A stretch of 64,000 bases of DNA from Caballeronia megalochromosomata (GCA_001580565.1 LRBF01000057.1:1-64000); one strand, 5' to 3'; positions 1-10,024 are shown, counted from the stretch's first letter. Made by a program: numbers and translations. Notes: generated from the letters alone by a model not told the origin.

Positions 1-150
1 CGCTACAGCCGGGCCATTAGGTCAATCGCCTGTGCCGCGGCCGGCATGAAGCACTTTGGATGGGACAAGCTGTTTCTTTGGTTACTTTCTTTGCAGCAGC
101 AAAGAAAGTGACTGCCGCCCCGCACAGGGGCAGTGCTAATAGACCAACAC
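1..150. repeat. Partial copy of a hairpin-rich dispersed repeat
   Basis: This stretch matches, with a few mismatches, the right arm of the inverted repeat at 59051-59620. Both carry the same two hairpins in the same order. One has stem ACTTTCTTTGC paired with GCAAAGAAAGT (84-109). The other is GCCCC/GGGGC with a five-base loop (117-131). The shared stretch also includes the segment around GCCGCGGCCGGCATGAAGC. The window starts inside the element, so a second arm may lie to the left. No transposase is visible. The reverse strand can be read as a peptide containing FLCCCKES, which is most likely an accidental reading frame. Confidence 0.85.
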
Positions 151-261
151 GAAAACGGGACCCACCGAAAATGCTGCAAACGCAAACGCGTCCCAAAGCG
201 CACAGATCAAAAATATCCTAACTTTGTCGAAAAAGACCCAAAGGCAAAGGAGCGTCCCGCA

Positions 262-942
262 ATGAAACCGCCAAAGGTTCTGCTAATCGGCGCCCACGGC
301 CGCACGGGCCGACTGATCGCGCAGCGCCTGCACCACGAATCCCTGCCCTTTCGCGCGATGCTGCGCAAATCCGCGCACAAGAGCGAGTTCGCCGCAATGG
401 GCGCCGAGATCGTGCTGAGCGATCTGACCAACGATTTCTGCCACGCCTTCGACGACATCACGCATGTGATCTACGCAGCCGGATCGGCGCAAACGGAAAG
501 CGTGCACGAGCAACGCGCAATCGACCGCGACGCCGTCATGCGCACCGCCGACTACGCAAGGCGCCGTCGCGTGCAACAACTCGTCGTGATCAGCGCGCTC
601 TCGGCGTTCGACCCTGCGCACAGCGGCTTTGCGCTTCGCCACTATTCGCGGATGAAACGCGAAGCCGACGAATACGTCGCGCATCGCGGCGTGCCTTACG
701 CAATTCTCCGGCCCGGACCGCTATCGGATGAACCGGCGCACGGCGCGATCGCGCTGGCTGACGCGCACACGGAACACAAGCCCGAAGTCTCACGCGCCGA
801 TGTCGCGCGCATCGCGGTGCAGTGCGTGAGCTCGGGCATCGGCAACCGGATGATCGCGTTCGTCGGCGGCGACGAATCCATCGACAGCGTGATCGACGCC
901 CTCAGGCACGAACCCATTCACGCCGCGCCGACAAGCCTGTAG
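262..942 (+). CDS. NAD(P)-binding Rossmann-fold protein (atypical SDR)
   Basis: A 226-residue protein with an N-terminal nucleotide-binding motif GAHGRTG (residues 10-16) following a beta strand KVLLI. This is typical of atypical short-chain dehydrogenases of the NmrA/YwnB kind, which bind NAD(P)H and often lack a conventional catalytic site. The start at 262 is preceded by AAAGGAG (246-252) at good spacing. An open frame continues upstream but runs into the repeat, so the longer version is rejected. The 3' end overlaps the convergent response regulator gene by 25 bp. The substrate is unknown. Confidence 0.85.
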   Translation: MKPPKVLLIGAHGRTGRLIAQRLHHESLPFRAMLRKSAHKSEFAAMGAEIVLSDLTNDFCHAFDDITHVIYAAGSAQTESVHEQRAIDRDAVMRTADYARRRRVQQLVVISALSAFDPAHSGFALRHYSRMKREADEYVAHRGVPYAILRPGPLSDEPAHGAIALADAHTEHKPEVSRADVARIAVQCVSSGIGNRMIAFVGGDESIDSVIDALRHEPIHAAPTSL

Positions 943-1616
943 CCGACGCCCGTTTCCGTTACGATATGCTCGGGCTGCGCGGGATCGCGCTCGAGCTTCT
1001 GGCGCAGATGCGCCATGTAGATGCGCAAGTAATGCGGGCTTTCGACATGCGACGGCCCCCACACCTCGACCAGCAATTGCCGATGCGTCAACACGCGCCC
1101 CGCGTGCCGCACGAGCGTCGATAGCAGCCGATATTCGATCGGCGTCAGATGCACGTTCTCGCCGTTCTTCACGACGCGGCGCAGCGCGAGATCGACGCTC
1201 ACTGCGCCGAATGTCACGACGGGCGTCTCCGACGCCTGCGCCTGATTGCGCCGCCGCAGATGCGCGCGAATCCGCGCCATCAGTTCGGAGACGCCGAAGG
1301 GCTTCGTGAGGTAATCGTCGGCGCCGGCATCGAGCGCGGCCACTTTCTCTTCTTCCTGCGTGCGCGCCGACAGCACGATGATCGGCAAGCCGGTCCAGCC
1401 GCGCAGCTCGCGGATCACGTCGATGCCGTCGGTATCGGGCAAGCCGAGATCGACGATCACGAGATCGGGCTTGCGCGTCGCGGCTTCGACGAGGCCCTTC
1501 TGCCCCGTTTCCGCTTCATGGACCGTCATGCCCTGCGCTTCGAGCGACACGCGCACGAAGCGGCGAATCTGCTTTTCGTCCTCGATCAGGACGACGGTAA
1601 AGGACGGCTCGCTCAT
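918..1616 (-). CDS. kdpE: KdpE-like OmpR-family response regulator
   Basis: A 232-residue response regulator: a receiver domain (about 1-120) with phospho-acceptor Asp56 in VIVDLGLPD, then an OmpR-type winged helix ending in the HLRQKLE recognition region. The wording EAATRKPDLVIVDLGLP and SPHYLRIYMAHLRQ closely follows E. coli KdpE, the regulator of the Kdp potassium pump. The usual partner kdpD and the pump genes kdpFABC are not adjacent: the gene 46 bp upstream is a quinone oxidoreductase. No clear ribosome binding site precedes the ATG. Assignment to KdpE is strong by sequence, but the loss of its operon context leaves its input and targets open. Confidence 0.88.
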   Translation of the reverse strand: MSEPSFTVVLIEDEKQIRRFVRVSLEAQGMTVHEAETGQKGLVEAATRKPDLVIVDLGLPDTDGIDVIRELRGWTGLPIIVLSARTQEEEKVAALDAGADDYLTKPFGVSELMARIRAHLRRRNQAQASETPVVTFGAVSVDLALRRVVKNGENVHLTPIEYRLLSTLVRHAGRVLTHRQLLVEVWGPSHVESPHYLRIYMAHLRQKLERDPAQPEHIVTETGVGYRLVGAA

Positions 1617-1662
1617 GGTTTTTAATGGTCGTTACGGTGACGAACCGCCCTTCGGCCTTGCA

Positions 1663-2637
1663 TCAGGGCAGAAGAATCGTCGAGCCGGTCGTCTTGCGCG
1701 CTTCGAGCTCTTCATGCGCGCGCGCCGCGTCGGACAGCGGATAGCGCTGGCGCACGTTCGTCTTCACCTTGCCCGACGAGACGACTTCGAAGAGTTCCGC
1801 CGCCATCGCGTCGAGATCGCTGCGTTTGGCGATGTAGCTGAAAAGCGTAGGCCGGGTGAAGTAGAGCGAGCCGCGTCCGGCAAGCTCCGACGAATCGAGC
1901 GGCGGCAGCGGTCCCGACGAATTGCCGAAGCTCACGAACAACCCGAGCGGCGCGAGGCAGTCGAGCGACGCGATATACGTGTCCTTGCCGATGGAATCGT
2001 AGACCACGGGCACGCCCGCGCCGTTGGTGATTTCGCGCACGCGCTGCGTGAAGTTTTCGCGCGTGTAGACGATCGGGTAATCGCAGCCGTGCGCCTTCGC
2101 GAGCTCGGCCTTCTCGTCCGAGCCGACCGTGCCGATCACCGTCGCGCCGAGCGCCTTCGCCCACTGGCACGCGAGCATGCCGACGCCGCCCGCCGCCGCG
2201 TGGATCAGCACGGTGTCGCCCGCCTTCACGCGATAGGTCCGGCGCAGCAGATACTGTGCGGTCAGGCCCTGCAGCATGATCGACGCCGCGTCTTCATAGC
2301 TGATCGAATCGGGCAACCTGACGACGTAATCCGCCGACATCACCCGTTCCTGCGCATACGCGCCCGGCGGACGCGACGCATACGCGACGCGATCGCCCGG
2401 TTTGAAGTGCGCGACGCCCTCACCCACCGCCGTCACCTCGCCGGCCGCTTCCATGCCGAGGCCGCCGGGCAGCGGCATCGGATAGAGGCCGGTGCGGAAG
2501 TACACGTCGATGAAATTCAGGCCCACCGCATGATGCTTCACGCGGATCTCGCCCTTGCCCGGCGCGCCTACGTCCACGTCGACCCACTTCATGACTTCCG
2601 GGCCGCCTGCCTTGTCGAATCGGATTGCCTTGGTCAT
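1663..2637 (-). CDS. qor: NADPH:quinone oxidoreductase (MDR family)
   Basis: A 324-residue zinc-independent medium-chain reductase. It has an N-terminal GroES-like domain and a Rossmann domain with the cofactor motif AAAGGVG (147-153). Residues GLNFIDVYFRTGLYP match the family signature of quinone oxidoreductase 1. The enzyme reduces quinones with NADPH in the cytoplasm. It lies on the minus strand between mgsA and kdpE, 24 bp after mgsA, so it may be transcribed with mgsA. The TGA stop overlaps a tiny ATG frame that ends before kdpE, which I do not consider a gene. Confidence 0.9.
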   Translation of the reverse strand: MTKAIRFDKAGGPEVMKWVDVDVGAPGKGEIRVKHHAVGLNFIDVYFRTGLYPMPLPGGLGMEAAGEVTAVGEGVAHFKPGDRVAYASRPPGAYAQERVMSADYVVRLPDSISYEDAASIMLQGLTAQYLLRRTYRVKAGDTVLIHAAAGGVGMLACQWAKALGATVIGTVGSDEKAELAKAHGCDYPIVYTRENFTQRVREITNGAGVPVVYDSIGKDTYIASLDCLAPLGLFVSFGNSSGPLPPLDSSELAGRGSLYFTRPTLFSYIAKRSDLDAMAAELFEVVSSGKVKTNVRQRYPLSDAARAHEELEARKTTGSTILLP

Positions 2638-2661
2638 CGCTTGTTCGTCTCCATCGGTTCG

Positions 2662-3048
2662 TCAGGCCCGCGCGAAGCGCTGGCGCAAGTCGTCGAGAAT
2701 CATGCGCGCCGTCGCGATGTTGGTCGCGCACGGCACGTTGTGCACGTCGCAGGCGCGCACGAGCGCGTTGATGTCGGGCTCGTGGGGCTGCGGGGTCATC
2801 GGGTCGCGCAGAAAAATCACCATGTCGACGCGGCCTTCCGCCAGTTCCGCCCCGATCTGCAAGTCGCCGCCGTGCGGGCCGGAAAGCTTGCGCTCGACTT
2901 CCAGCCCGTGCGCAGCCGCGATGCGACCGCCGGTCGTGCCCGTCGCAACGAGGCTGCATTGCGCGAGCGTGTCGACGAACTCGCCCGCGAGCGTGACGAT
3001 GTCGTCCTTCTTCATGTCGTGCGCGATCAGCGCGACGCGTGTGGTCAT
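2662..3048 (-). CDS. mgsA: Methylglyoxal synthase
   Basis: A 128-residue enzyme that converts dihydroxyacetone phosphate to methylglyoxal and phosphate, bypassing lower glycolysis when phosphate is short. The active-site pattern is intact: His10 and Asp11 in AHD, the GTTGG phosphate loop (37-41), catalytic Asp62 in GGDLQIG, and His89/Asp92 in PHEPD. These correspond to H19, D71, H98 and D101 of the E. coli enzyme with a constant offset of nine. It sits 15 bp from the SDR gene upstream and 24 bp from qor downstream, suggesting one transcript of three genes. Confidence 0.93.
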   Translation of the reverse strand: MTTRVALIAHDMKKDDIVTLAGEFVDTLAQCSLVATGTTGGRIAAAHGLEVERKLSGPHGGDLQIGAELAEGRVDMVIFLRDPMTPQPHEPDINALVRACDVHNVPCATNIATARMILDDLRQRFARA

Positions 3049-3063
3049 GTGCGTGGTCCTTTG

Positions 3064-3843
3064 TCAGTACGTGCCGGGGTAAGCGCCGCCGTCGATCAGC
3101 AGGTTCTGACCGGTGATGTAGCCCGCGTGCACGCTGCAGAGGAACGCGCAAGCCTTGCCGAACTCCTCCGACGTGCCGAATCGGCCCGCAGGCAGACTTT
3201 GCGCGCGGCGCGCGCGCATGTCCTCGATCGAGATGTTCTGCGCCTTCGCCTGCGCTTCCATCGTCACGGCGATGCGGTCGGTGTCGAAGGTGCCCGGCAG
3301 CAGATTGTTGATCGTGACGCCGGTGGACGCGACCTTGCGCGCGACGCCCCCGACGAAGCCCGTGAGACCGGAACGCGCGCCGTTGGACAGGCCGAGCACA
3401 TCGATCGGCGCCTTCACCGACGAACTCGTGATATTTACGATGCGCCCGAAGCCGCGCTCGATCATGCCGTCGATGGTCGCCTTCATGAGTTCGATCGGCG
3501 TCAGCATGTTGCCTTCCAGCGCCTTGATCCACATGTCGTGCGTAAAGGTGCGGAAGTCGCCCGGCGGCGGCCCGCCCGCGTTGTTCACCAGGATATCCGG
3601 CGCGGGGCATGCGGCGAGCGCGGCGGCGTGGCCTTCGGGCGTCGTGATGTCGCCCGCGACCGCCGTCACGGTGACGCCATATTGCGCGCGGATGTGCGCT
3701 GCCGTCGCTTCGAGCGTTTCCGCCGTGCGCGCCGTGATGACCAGATTCACGCCCTCGGCGGCGAGCGCCTCGGCGCAGCCTCGCCCGAGGCCCTTGCTCG
3801 CCGCGCATACCAGCGCGGTGCGGCCCGCGATTCCCATATCCAT
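3064..3843 (-). CDS. SDR family oxidoreductase lacking the YxxxK motif
   Basis: A 259-residue short-chain dehydrogenase-like protein with the cofactor motif CAASKGLGRG near the N-terminus and the structural NNAGG motif. The classical Ser-Tyr-Lys catalytic site is not intact: serines are present in ITSSS, but where YxxxK is expected the sequence reads LSNGARSG. Such divergent SDRs are known and are often mis-annotated as 3-oxoacyl-ACP reductases. Three in-frame ATGs lie close together. The one at 3843 is preferred because AGGGAGG lies six bases upstream, whereas the ATG at 3849 abuts it. It probably heads the SDR-mgsA-qor transcript. Confidence 0.85.
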   Translation of the reverse strand: MDMGIAGRTALVCAASKGLGRGCAEALAAEGVNLVITARTAETLEATAAHIRAQYGVTVTAVAGDITTPEGHAAALAACPAPDILVNNAGGPPPGDFRTFTHDMWIKALEGNMLTPIELMKATIDGMIERGFGRIVNITSSSVKAPIDVLGLSNGARSGLTGFVGGVARKVASTGVTINNLLPGTFDTDRIAVTMEAQAKAQNISIEDMRARRAQSLPAGRFGTSEEFGKACAFLCSVHAGYITGQNLLIDGGAYPGTY

Positions 3844-4052
3844 CGTCATCCTCCCTCGTCGTTTGTCACAGATCGTGATGTCTTCGCAATTCTAGAAGAA
3901 TCGGGGCGGCAACGTCGGCGGCCGCGCGGGACGGCGCGCGCGATTATTCTTAGGCGCGGGCGGGCTTTTGGGTAAACTGTCGCCACTGTCCGCTCCCCGA
4001 GCGTCAGAGGCAGAACATCACACGAGCAGGACGCGCAGCGCGCGCGAAACCC

Positions 4053-4706
4053 ATGAAACAAGACAGCCGCTTTCCCAATCTCTTCATCACCGATCACCCG
4101 CTGATCCAGCACAAGCTCACCCACATGCGCGACAAGGACACGTCCACGCGCACGTTTCGCGAGCTGCTGCGGGAAATCACGCTGCTGATGGGCTACGAAA
4201 TCACGCGCAATCTGCCCCTGACGACCAAGCGTGTGGAAACGCCGCTCGTCGAGATCGACGCGCCCGTCATCGCCGGCAAGAAACTCGCGATCGTGCCGGT
4301 GCTGCGCGCGGGCATCGGCATGTCGGATGGCTTGCTGGATCTGGTGCCGTCGGCGCGCGTCGGGCATATCGGCGTGTATCGGGCCGAGGATCACCGGCCG
4401 GTCGAGTATCTCGTGCGCCTGCCGCCCGATCTGGAGGAGCGCGTCTTCATCCTGTGCGATCCGATGGTCGCGACGGGCTACTCGGCGGTGCACGCCGTCG
4501 ACGTGATGAAGCGCCGCAACGTGCTGAGCGAGAATATCGTGTTCGTCGCGCTGGTCGCGGCGCCGGAAGGCGTCAAGGTGTTCCAGGACGCGCATCCGGA
4601 CGTGAAGCTCTACGTCGCCTCGCTCGATTCGCATCTGAACGAGCATGCGTATATCGTTCCCGGGCTCGGCGACGCGGGGGACCGCCTGTTCGGCACGAAA
4701 AACTGA
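4053..4706 (+). CDS. upp: Uracil phosphoribosyltransferase
   Basis: A 217-residue salvage enzyme joining uracil and PRPP to give UMP. The PRPP-binding loop reads [11 protein letters not shown]. The uracil-binding C-terminal region containing [16 protein letters not shown] is complete. Length and ends match the family. It stands alone: the upstream SDR is divergent and the downstream YebC gene has its own promoter-like region. A possible extended -10 (TAAACT near 3972) precedes it, and a GC hairpin follows at 4739-4761. Confidence 0.96.
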   Translation: MKQDSRFPNLFITDHPLIQHKLTHMRDKDTSTRTFRELLREITLLMGYEITRNLPLTTKRVETPLVEIDAPVIAGKKLAIVPVLRAGIGMSDGLLDLVPSARVGHIGVYRAEDHRPVEYLVRLPPDLEERVFILCDPMVATGYSAVHAVDVMKRRNVLSENIVFVALVAAPEGVKVFQDAHPDVKLYVASLDSHLNEHAYIVPGLGDAGDRLFGTKN

Positions 4707-5041
4707 GCGTCCGCTTCATTCCGCGTTTTCGCCCTCGACTGCCGCGCCATCCGCGCGGCAGTTTGCGTTTACGCCCGACTTTGCACGAATTCACCTCGAT
4801 TCGCCGGAATTTCACGCGGATTGCATCATTTTTCCCGCGTCAGTCCGCCGGTAGCGGTGCTGAGAGCGCGCGCCGCCATGCTAAAATTTCGGTCTGTTCC
4901 TATTCGGATTGCGCCGGATTCAACGATCCACGAGCGAACCGGCGGCCGCCCCGCGCGGCGCGGACAGACACATTCGGCATCACAAAGCACGACAGCACAC
5001 TAGGCGCACGGCACGAAGCCCGCGCGCGATGGAGAAAGGTA
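4707..5041. other. Intergenic region between upp and the YebC gene
   Basis: About 335 bases without a convincing gene. It contains the upp hairpin (4739-4761), a -10-like TAAAAT (4882-4887) that is probably the promoter of the YebC gene, and a GGAGAAAGG ribosome binding site just before 5042. No clear -35 box is visible. Long open frames across it are chance GC-rich frames. Confidence 0.5.
4739..4770 (+). terminator. Possible terminator after upp
   Basis: The stem CTGCCGCG (4739-4746) pairs with CGCGGCAG (4754-4761) and is followed by TTTGCGTTT. The T-tract is interrupted, so termination may be weak. Confidence 0.45.
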
Positions 5042-5770
5042 ATGGCGGGTCATTCGAAATGGGCCAACATCAAGCATAAGAAGGCCGCGGCCGACGCGAA
5101 GCGGGGCAAGGTCTGGACGCGCCTCATCAAGGAAATCCAGGTCGCGGCGCGCATGGGCGGCGGCGAGGCCGATTCGAACCCGCGCCTGCGCCTGGCCGTC
5201 GACAAGGCGTACGACGCCAACATGCCGAAGGACAACATCAACCGCGCGATCCAGCGCGGCGTCGGCGGCGTCGATGGCGCGAACTACGAAGAAATCCGCT
5301 ACGAAGGCTACGGCATCGGCGGCGCGGCGATCATCGTCGACACGATGACGGACAACCGCACCCGCACCGTCGCGGAAGTGCGCCACGCATTCTCGAAGTT
5401 CGGTGGCAACATGGGCACGGACGGCTCGGTGTCGTTCATGTTCGATCACGTCGGCCAGTTCCTGTTCGCGCCCGGCACGCCGGAAGACAAGCTCATGGAC
5501 GCGGCGCTCGAAGCCGGCGCCGACGACGTGGTGACGAACGAAGACGGCAGTATCGAAGTGATTTGCCCGGCGAACGATTTCCAGAAGGTGAAGGACGCGC
5601 TCGAAGCCGCGGGCTTCAAGGCGGAACTCGCCGAAGTGACGATGAAACCGCAGACGGAAGTCGAATTCACCGGCGACGACGCAGCGAAAATGCAAAAACT
5701 GCTCGACGCGCTCGAAAATCTCGACGACGTGCAGGAAGTCTATACAAACGCCGCGATCAACGAAGACTGA
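5042..5770 (+). CDS. yebC: YebC/PmpR family protein
   Basis: A 242-residue protein starting [20 protein letters not shown], the hallmark N-terminus of the YebC/TACO1 family. The family has been described as DNA-binding regulators and as translation factors that help ribosomes at proline-rich stretches. All three family domains appear present, with the acidic C-terminal part containing [12 protein letters not shown]. The start at 5042 follows GGAGAAAGG at good spacing, and an upstream frame extension has no such support. The gene is monocistronic here, ahead of purD. Confidence 0.94.
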   Translation: MAGHSKWANIKHKKAAADAKRGKVWTRLIKEIQVAARMGGGEADSNPRLRLAVDKAYDANMPKDNINRAIQRGVGGVDGANYEEIRYEGYGIGGAAIIVDTMTDNRTRTVAEVRHAFSKFGGNMGTDGSVSFMFDHVGQFLFAPGTPEDKLMDAALEAGADDVVTNEDGSIEVICPANDFQKVKDALEAAGFKAELAEVTMKPQTEVEFTGDDAAKMQKLLDALENLDDVQEVYTNAAINED

Positions 5771-6032
5771 GCTTCGGATCGCACAGGGCGTGGCGCGAAC
5801 GGAAAGTCGCCCCGCCCTCGCATGGAACGTCTTTCGCTTCGGCTCGCATGCCGGAGCAGCGCCGCGCGGGAATCGTCGCGGCGCGGCATCGCCCCTGGAA
5901 GGCGCGTGACGCAGCCGATGTCAGCGCGAGCCGCCTTCGCCAGTTCATGACGGTTGTCATGCGCGCAAGCCGGGGACCATGCGCCCGCCGCTTTTTCTCA
6001 AGCCGCTTTTTGTCAGGATTTCGGGGATTCAC

Positions 6033-7325
6033 ATGAAGTTACTCGTCGTCGGTTCCGGCGGCCGCGAACACGCGCTGGCCTGGAAGCTCGCGCAATCGCC
6101 GCGCGTGCAGATCGTCTATGTGGCGCCGGGCAACGGCGGCACCGCGCAGGACGAGCGCCTGCGCAACGTCGACATCACGGACCCGGCGGAACTCGCCGAT
6201 TTCGTCGAGAAGGAGCATGTCGCGTTCACGCTCGTCGGGCCGGAACAGCCGCTCGCCGCGGGCATCGTCAATCTGTTCCGCTCGCGCGGCCTGAAAATCT
6301 TCGGACCGAGCAGGGAAGCCGCGCAACTCGAAAGCTCGAAGGATTTCGCGAAGGCGTTCATGAAGCGCCACAACATCCCGACGGCCGAGTACGAAACCTT
6401 CTCTGACACCGCCGCCGCGCACGCGTACATCGACACGAAAGGCGCGCCGATCGTCGTCAAGGCGGACGGACTGGCCGCCGGCAAGGGCGTCGTCGTGGCG
6501 ATGACGCTGGAAGAAGCGCACGCCGCCGTCGATTCGATGCTTTCCGACAACAAGCTCGGCGATGCGGGCGCGCGTGTCGTGATCGAGGAATTCCTCGCGG
6601 GCGAGGAAGCGAGCTTCATCGTGATGGTGGACGGCAAGCACGTGCTGGCGCTCGCGTCCAGTCAGGACCACAAGCGCCTGCTCGACGGCGACCGCGGCCC
6701 GAACACGGGCGGCATGGGCGCGTACTCGCCCGCGCCGATCGTCACGCCGCAATTGCACGCGCGCGTGATGCGCGAAATCATCCAGCCGACGGTGCGCGGC
6801 ATGGAAAGCGAAGGCATCCGCTTCACCGGTTTCCTGTACGCCGGCTTGATGATCGACGCGCAGGGCAATCCGAAAACGCTCGAATTCAACTGCCGCATGG
6901 GCGACCCGGAGACGCAGCCGATCATGGCGCGCCTGAAGGGCGACTTCTCGAAGGTCGTGGAAATGGCGATCGACGGCAAGCTCGACACCGTCGACCTCGA
7001 ATGGGACCGCCGCACGGCGCTCGGCGTGGTTCTCGCGGCGCACAACTATCCGGAGACGCCGCGCAAGGGTGATCGCATTAACGGCATTCCCGCGGAAACC
7101 GAGAATTCCGTCACTTTCCACGCGGGCACGACGCTTACCGACAGCAAGCTAACGACTTCGGGCGGACGCGTGCTGTGTGTGGTCGGTCTGGCGGATTCCG
7201 TGCGCGGCGCGCAATCCGTGGTCTACGATACAGTCAACCAGATTTCGTTCGACGGCATGCAGTACCGCCGGGACATCGGTTATCGGGCGGTGAACCGCAA
7301 GCAGTCGGCCGACAAGCACGGCTGA
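6033..7325 (+). CDS. purD: Phosphoribosylamine-glycine ligase (GARS)
   Basis: A 430-residue ATP-grasp enzyme of purine synthesis that joins 5-phosphoribosylamine and glycine. The N-terminal [19 protein letters not shown] and the metal/ATP region with [14 protein letters not shown] are typical. The start at 6033 fits family length, and the 18 upstream in-frame residues are not conserved in character. It is followed by a strong hairpin terminator at 7352-7387, separating it from hemF. A second, formate-dependent purine gene (purT) lies elsewhere in the window. Confidence 0.96.
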   Translation: MKLLVVGSGGREHALAWKLAQSPRVQIVYVAPGNGGTAQDERLRNVDITDPAELADFVEKEHVAFTLVGPEQPLAAGIVNLFRSRGLKIFGPSREAAQLESSKDFAKAFMKRHNIPTAEYETFSDTAAAHAYIDTKGAPIVVKADGLAAGKGVVVAMTLEEAHAAVDSMLSDNKLGDAGARVVIEEFLAGEEASFIVMVDGKHVLALASSQDHKRLLDGDRGPNTGGMGAYSPAPIVTPQLHARVMREIIQPTVRGMESEGIRFTGFLYAGLMIDAQGNPKTLEFNCRMGDPETQPIMARLKGDFSKVVEMAIDGKLDTVDLEWDRRTALGVVLAAHNYPETPRKGDRINGIPAETENSVTFHAGTTLTDSKLTTSGGRVLCVVGLADSVRGAQSVVYDTVNQISFDGMQYRRDIGYRAVNRKQSADKHG

Positions 7326-7351
7326 AACCGCGCCAGAGTCGCATGAGCACA

Positions 7352-7387
7352 CACGCTGCCGGACCTCGTGTCCGGCAGCGTGCTTTT
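7352..7387 (+). terminator. Rho-independent terminator of purD
   Basis: A perfect 13-bp stem, CACGCTGCCGGAC (7352-7364) with GTCCGGCAGCGTG (7370-7382), has a five-base loop and is followed by CTTTT. It sits between purD and hemF. This argues against an alternative hemF start at 7343, which would place the hairpin inside the coding region. Confidence 0.85.
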
Positions 7388-7438
7388 GAGAGTTTTGAGA
7401 CGAAGGGTTTACCCCCTTCCATTCGCACGCAGCAATCG

Positions 7439-8398
7439 ATGAGTGAACCGAACCGCAGCGCGGAACAACGCAAAGAACACGACGCAGCCCGGGATATCGG
7501 CGCCGTCCGCGATTATCTGACGGGCCTGCAGACGCGCATCGCCGATGCGCTCGGCGCCTTCGACGGCACCGCCTTCGCCACCGACGCCTGGACCCGCGAG
7601 CCCGGCGCGCATCTGCGCGGCGGCGGCGTCACGCGCATCCTGGAAGGCGGCGGGTTTTTCGAGCGCGGCGGCATCGGCTTTTCGGACGTGCAGGGCGACG
7701 CGCTGCCGCCCTCCGCGAGCGCGGCGCGTCCGCAGCTCGCGGGACGCGGCTTCGAGGCGCTCGGCGTGTCGCTCGTGATGCATCCGCGCAATCCGCACTG
7801 CCCCACCGTGCACATGAACGTGCGCATGCTCACCGCGACCAAAGACGGCGAAGCGCCGGTCTTCTGGTTCGGCGGCGGCATGGATCTCACGCCGATCTAC
7901 GGCTACGAGGACGACGCGCGGCATTTCCATCAGGTCTGCCGCGACGCGCTCGACCCGTTCGGCGCGGACCTGTATCCGCGCTTCAAGACGTGGTGCGATG
8001 AGTACTTCTATCTGAAGCACCGCAACGAGCAGCGCGGCATCGGCGGGATTTTCTTCGACGATTTCTCGGAGCCCGGCTTCGAGCACTCGTTCGCGATGAT
8101 GCGCAGCGTCGGCGATGCGTTCCTGAAAGCGTATCTGCCTGTCATCGAGCGTCGCCGCGACACGCCGTATTCGGAGCACGAGCGCGAGTTTCAGGCGTAC
8201 CGGCGCGGGCGCTACGTCGAATTCAATCTCGTGTTCGACCGAGGCACGCATTTCGGTCTGCAAAGCGGCGGACGCACCGAGTCGATTCTGATGTCGATGC
8301 CGCCCGTCGCGAACTGGCGCTATGACTGGACGCCCGAGCCCGGCACGCCGGAAGCGCGCCTGTACGAAGATTTTCTGGTGCGGCGGGAATGGCTGTGA
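7439..8398 (+). CDS. hemF: Aerobic coproporphyrinogen III oxidase
   Basis: A 319-residue oxygen-dependent enzyme converting coproporphyrinogen III to protoporphyrinogen IX in haem synthesis. Family motifs include [18 protein letters not shown] and [15 protein letters not shown]. The start at 7439 was chosen because the next upstream ATG (7343) would translate through the purD terminator. The chosen start has no good Shine-Dalgarno sequence, so a slightly different start is possible. Its last 10 bases overlap nadD, the first gene of the tight series nadD-rsfS-rlmH-maf-rng. Confidence 0.94.
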   Translation: MSEPNRSAEQRKEHDAARDIGAVRDYLTGLQTRIADALGAFDGTAFATDAWTREPGAHLRGGGVTRILEGGGFFERGGIGFSDVQGDALPPSASAARPQLAGRGFEALGVSLVMHPRNPHCPTVHMNVRMLTATKDGEAPVFWFGGGMDLTPIYGYEDDARHFHQVCRDALDPFGADLYPRFKTWCDEYFYLKHRNEQRGIGGIFFDDFSEPGFEHSFAMMRSVGDAFLKAYLPVIERRRDTPYSEHEREFQAYRRGRYVEFNLVFDRGTHFGLQSGGRTESILMSMPPVANWRYDWTPEPGTPEARLYEDFLVRREWL

Positions 8399-9087
8399 CC
8401 CCGGCCGCACCGGTGAGCGCATCGAGCGCCAAACGCGTCGGGATATTCGGCGGCACCTTCGATCCGATCCACAACGGGCATCTCGCGCTCGCGCGGCGCT
8501 TCGTCGACTTGCTGCAACTGACCGAGCTCGTGCTGCTGCCCGCCGGTCAACCGTGGCAGAAGGCGGGCGTATCGGCGCCCGGGCATCGGCTGGCGATGAC
8601 GCGCGCGGCCGCCGCATCGCTCGAACTCGACGGCGTGCAAGTCACCGTCGCCACCGATGAAATCGATCGCCAGGGCGACACCTATACCGTCGACACGCTC
8701 GCCCGCTGGCGCGAGCGCGAAGGCGCGGACGCATCGATTTCGCTGCTGATGGGCGCGGATCAGCTCGTGAAGCTCCACTCGTGGCATCAGTGGATGCGGC
8801 TTTTCGACTACGCGCACATCTGCGTGGAAACGCGCCCGGGCTTCGATGTCTCGACGCTGCCCGCGCCGGTCGCCGCCGAAGTCGCAAAGCGCGCCGCGCC
8901 GCCCGAATCACTGCAAGCGAGCCCGCACGGGCATGTGCTCATCGACGAGACGCTTCTCATCGACGTATCCGCCACGGCGATCCGCGAGGAAGCGGGCACG
9001 ATGACAGACGAGTCCAATGCACGCGCTCAGGTCCCATCGGCTGTATGGGACTATATTGTTCAACATCACTTGTACCAGACACGGTAA
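8389..9087 (+). CDS. nadD: Nicotinate-nucleotide adenylyltransferase
   Basis: A 232-residue enzyme of NAD synthesis that adenylylates nicotinate mononucleotide. The nucleotidyltransferase signature [12 protein letters not shown] (21-32) and the C-terminal VSATAIR (ISTxxIR-type) motif are both present. About 15 residues precede the conserved core, which is somewhat long. The ATG at 8389 overlaps hemF by 10 bp, so translation is probably coupled. It is followed 2 bp later by rsfS, as in many beta-proteobacteria. Confidence 0.95.
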   Translation: MAVTPAAPVSASSAKRVGIFGGTFDPIHNGHLALARRFVDLLQLTELVLLPAGQPWQKAGVSAPGHRLAMTRAAAASLELDGVQVTVATDEIDRQGDTYTVDTLARWREREGADASISLLMGADQLVKLHSWHQWMRLFDYAHICVETRPGFDVSTLPAPVAAEVAKRAAPPESLQASPHGHVLIDETLLIDVSATAIREEAGTMTDESNARAQVPSAVWDYIVQHHLYQTR

Positions 9088-9089
9088 CC

Positions 9090-9539
9090 ATGGAACTTCA
9101 GAAGCTTCAACGCGCGATCATCGACGGTCTCGAAGACGTCAAGGCGCAAGACATCAAGGTATTCAACACCACCCATCTGACGTCGCTGTTCGACCGCGTG
9201 GTCGTGGCGAGCGGCACGTCGAACCGGCAGACCAAGGCGCTCGCCAACAGCGTGCGCGAGAAGGTCAAGGAAGCCGGCGGCGACATCATCTCCACGGAAG
9301 GCGAGGAGATCGGCGAATGGGTGCTGGTCGACTGCGGCGACGCGGTCGTGCACATCCTGCAACCCGCGCTGCGCCAGTACTACAACCTCGAGGAAGTCTG
9401 GGGCGACAAGCCCGTGCGCGTGAAGCTCCAAAAGCCGAACATGTTCGGCGGCGCGAGCGTCACCGCTGACGAAGACGAGGACGAGGAAGACGCGCCCGAG
9501 GTCAAACGTCCCGCGCGCAAGACCACGCGCAAGCACTGA
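9090..9539 (+). CDS. rsfS: Ribosomal silencing factor RsfS
   Basis: A 149-residue protein of the RsfS/Iojap family, which binds ribosomal protein L14 and blocks subunit joining under starvation. The conserved core with [22 protein letters not shown] and [14 protein letters not shown] is intact. The C-terminal tail from about residue 122 is an acidic run (DEDEDEED) followed by basic residues, an extension beyond the usual core. The ATG lies two bases after the nadD stop. Confidence 0.95.
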   Translation: MELQKLQRAIIDGLEDVKAQDIKVFNTTHLTSLFDRVVVASGTSNRQTKALANSVREKVKEAGGDIISTEGEEIGEWVLVDCGDAVVHILQPALRQYYNLEEVWGDKPVRVKLQKPNMFGGASVTADEDEDEEDAPEVKRPARKTTRKH

Positions 9540-9553
9540 AGCCGCTTCATTCG

Positions 9554-10024
9554 ATGAAGCTGGTCATCCTTGCCGTCGGACACAAGATGCCCGACTGGAT
9601 CACGAATGGCTTCGACGAATACGCGAAGCGCATGCCGCCCGAACTGCGCATCGAGCTCAAGGAAATCAAGCCGGAGCAGCGCTCATCGGGACGCAATGCC
9701 GAGAGCGTGATGGCAGCCGAGAAGCAGCGCATCGAAGCCGCCTTGCCGAAGAACGCGCGCGTCGTCGCACTCGACGAACGCGGCCGCGACTGGACCACGA
9801 TGCAACTCGCGAACGCCCTGCCCGGCTGGCAGCAGGATGGGCGCGATGTCGCGTTCGTGATCGGCGGCGCGGACGGGCTCGATCCGGCGGTGAAGTCGCG
9901 CGCCGAACTGATGCTGCGCATATCGAGCCTCACGTTGCCGCACGGCATGGTGCGCGTGCTGCTCGCCGAACAGCTTTACCGCGCGTGGAGCATCACGCAG
10001 AATCATCCCTATCATCGCGCGTGA
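9554..10024 (+). CDS. rlmH: 23S rRNA pseudouridine-1915 N3-methyltransferase
   Basis: A 156-residue SPOUT-fold methyltransferase acting on helix 69 of 23S rRNA. It has [15 protein letters not shown] at the start, FVIGGADG for SAM binding, and the C-terminal [17 protein letters not shown]. Length and ends match the family. It follows rsfS by 14 bp and precedes the maf gene, a widely conserved order. Confidence 0.96.
   Translation: MKLVILAVGHKMPDWITNGFDEYAKRMPPELRIELKEIKPEQRSSGRNAESVMAAEKQRIEAALPKNARVVALDERGRDWTTMQLANALPGWQQDGRDVAFVIGGADGLDPAVKSRAELMLRISSLTLPHGMVRVLLAEQLYRAWSITQNHPYHRA

Noticed and set aside
1360-3975. Very long plus-strand frame opposite kdpE, qor, mgsA and the SDR gene
   Set aside because: It is antisense to recognised genes, arginine-rich, and has no domain. 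This is a GC-rich shadow frame.
5786-5817. GC-rich hairpin after the YebC gene
   Set aside because: The stem has a mismatch, a 12-base loop and no T-run. It is compatible with chance in GC-rich DNA.
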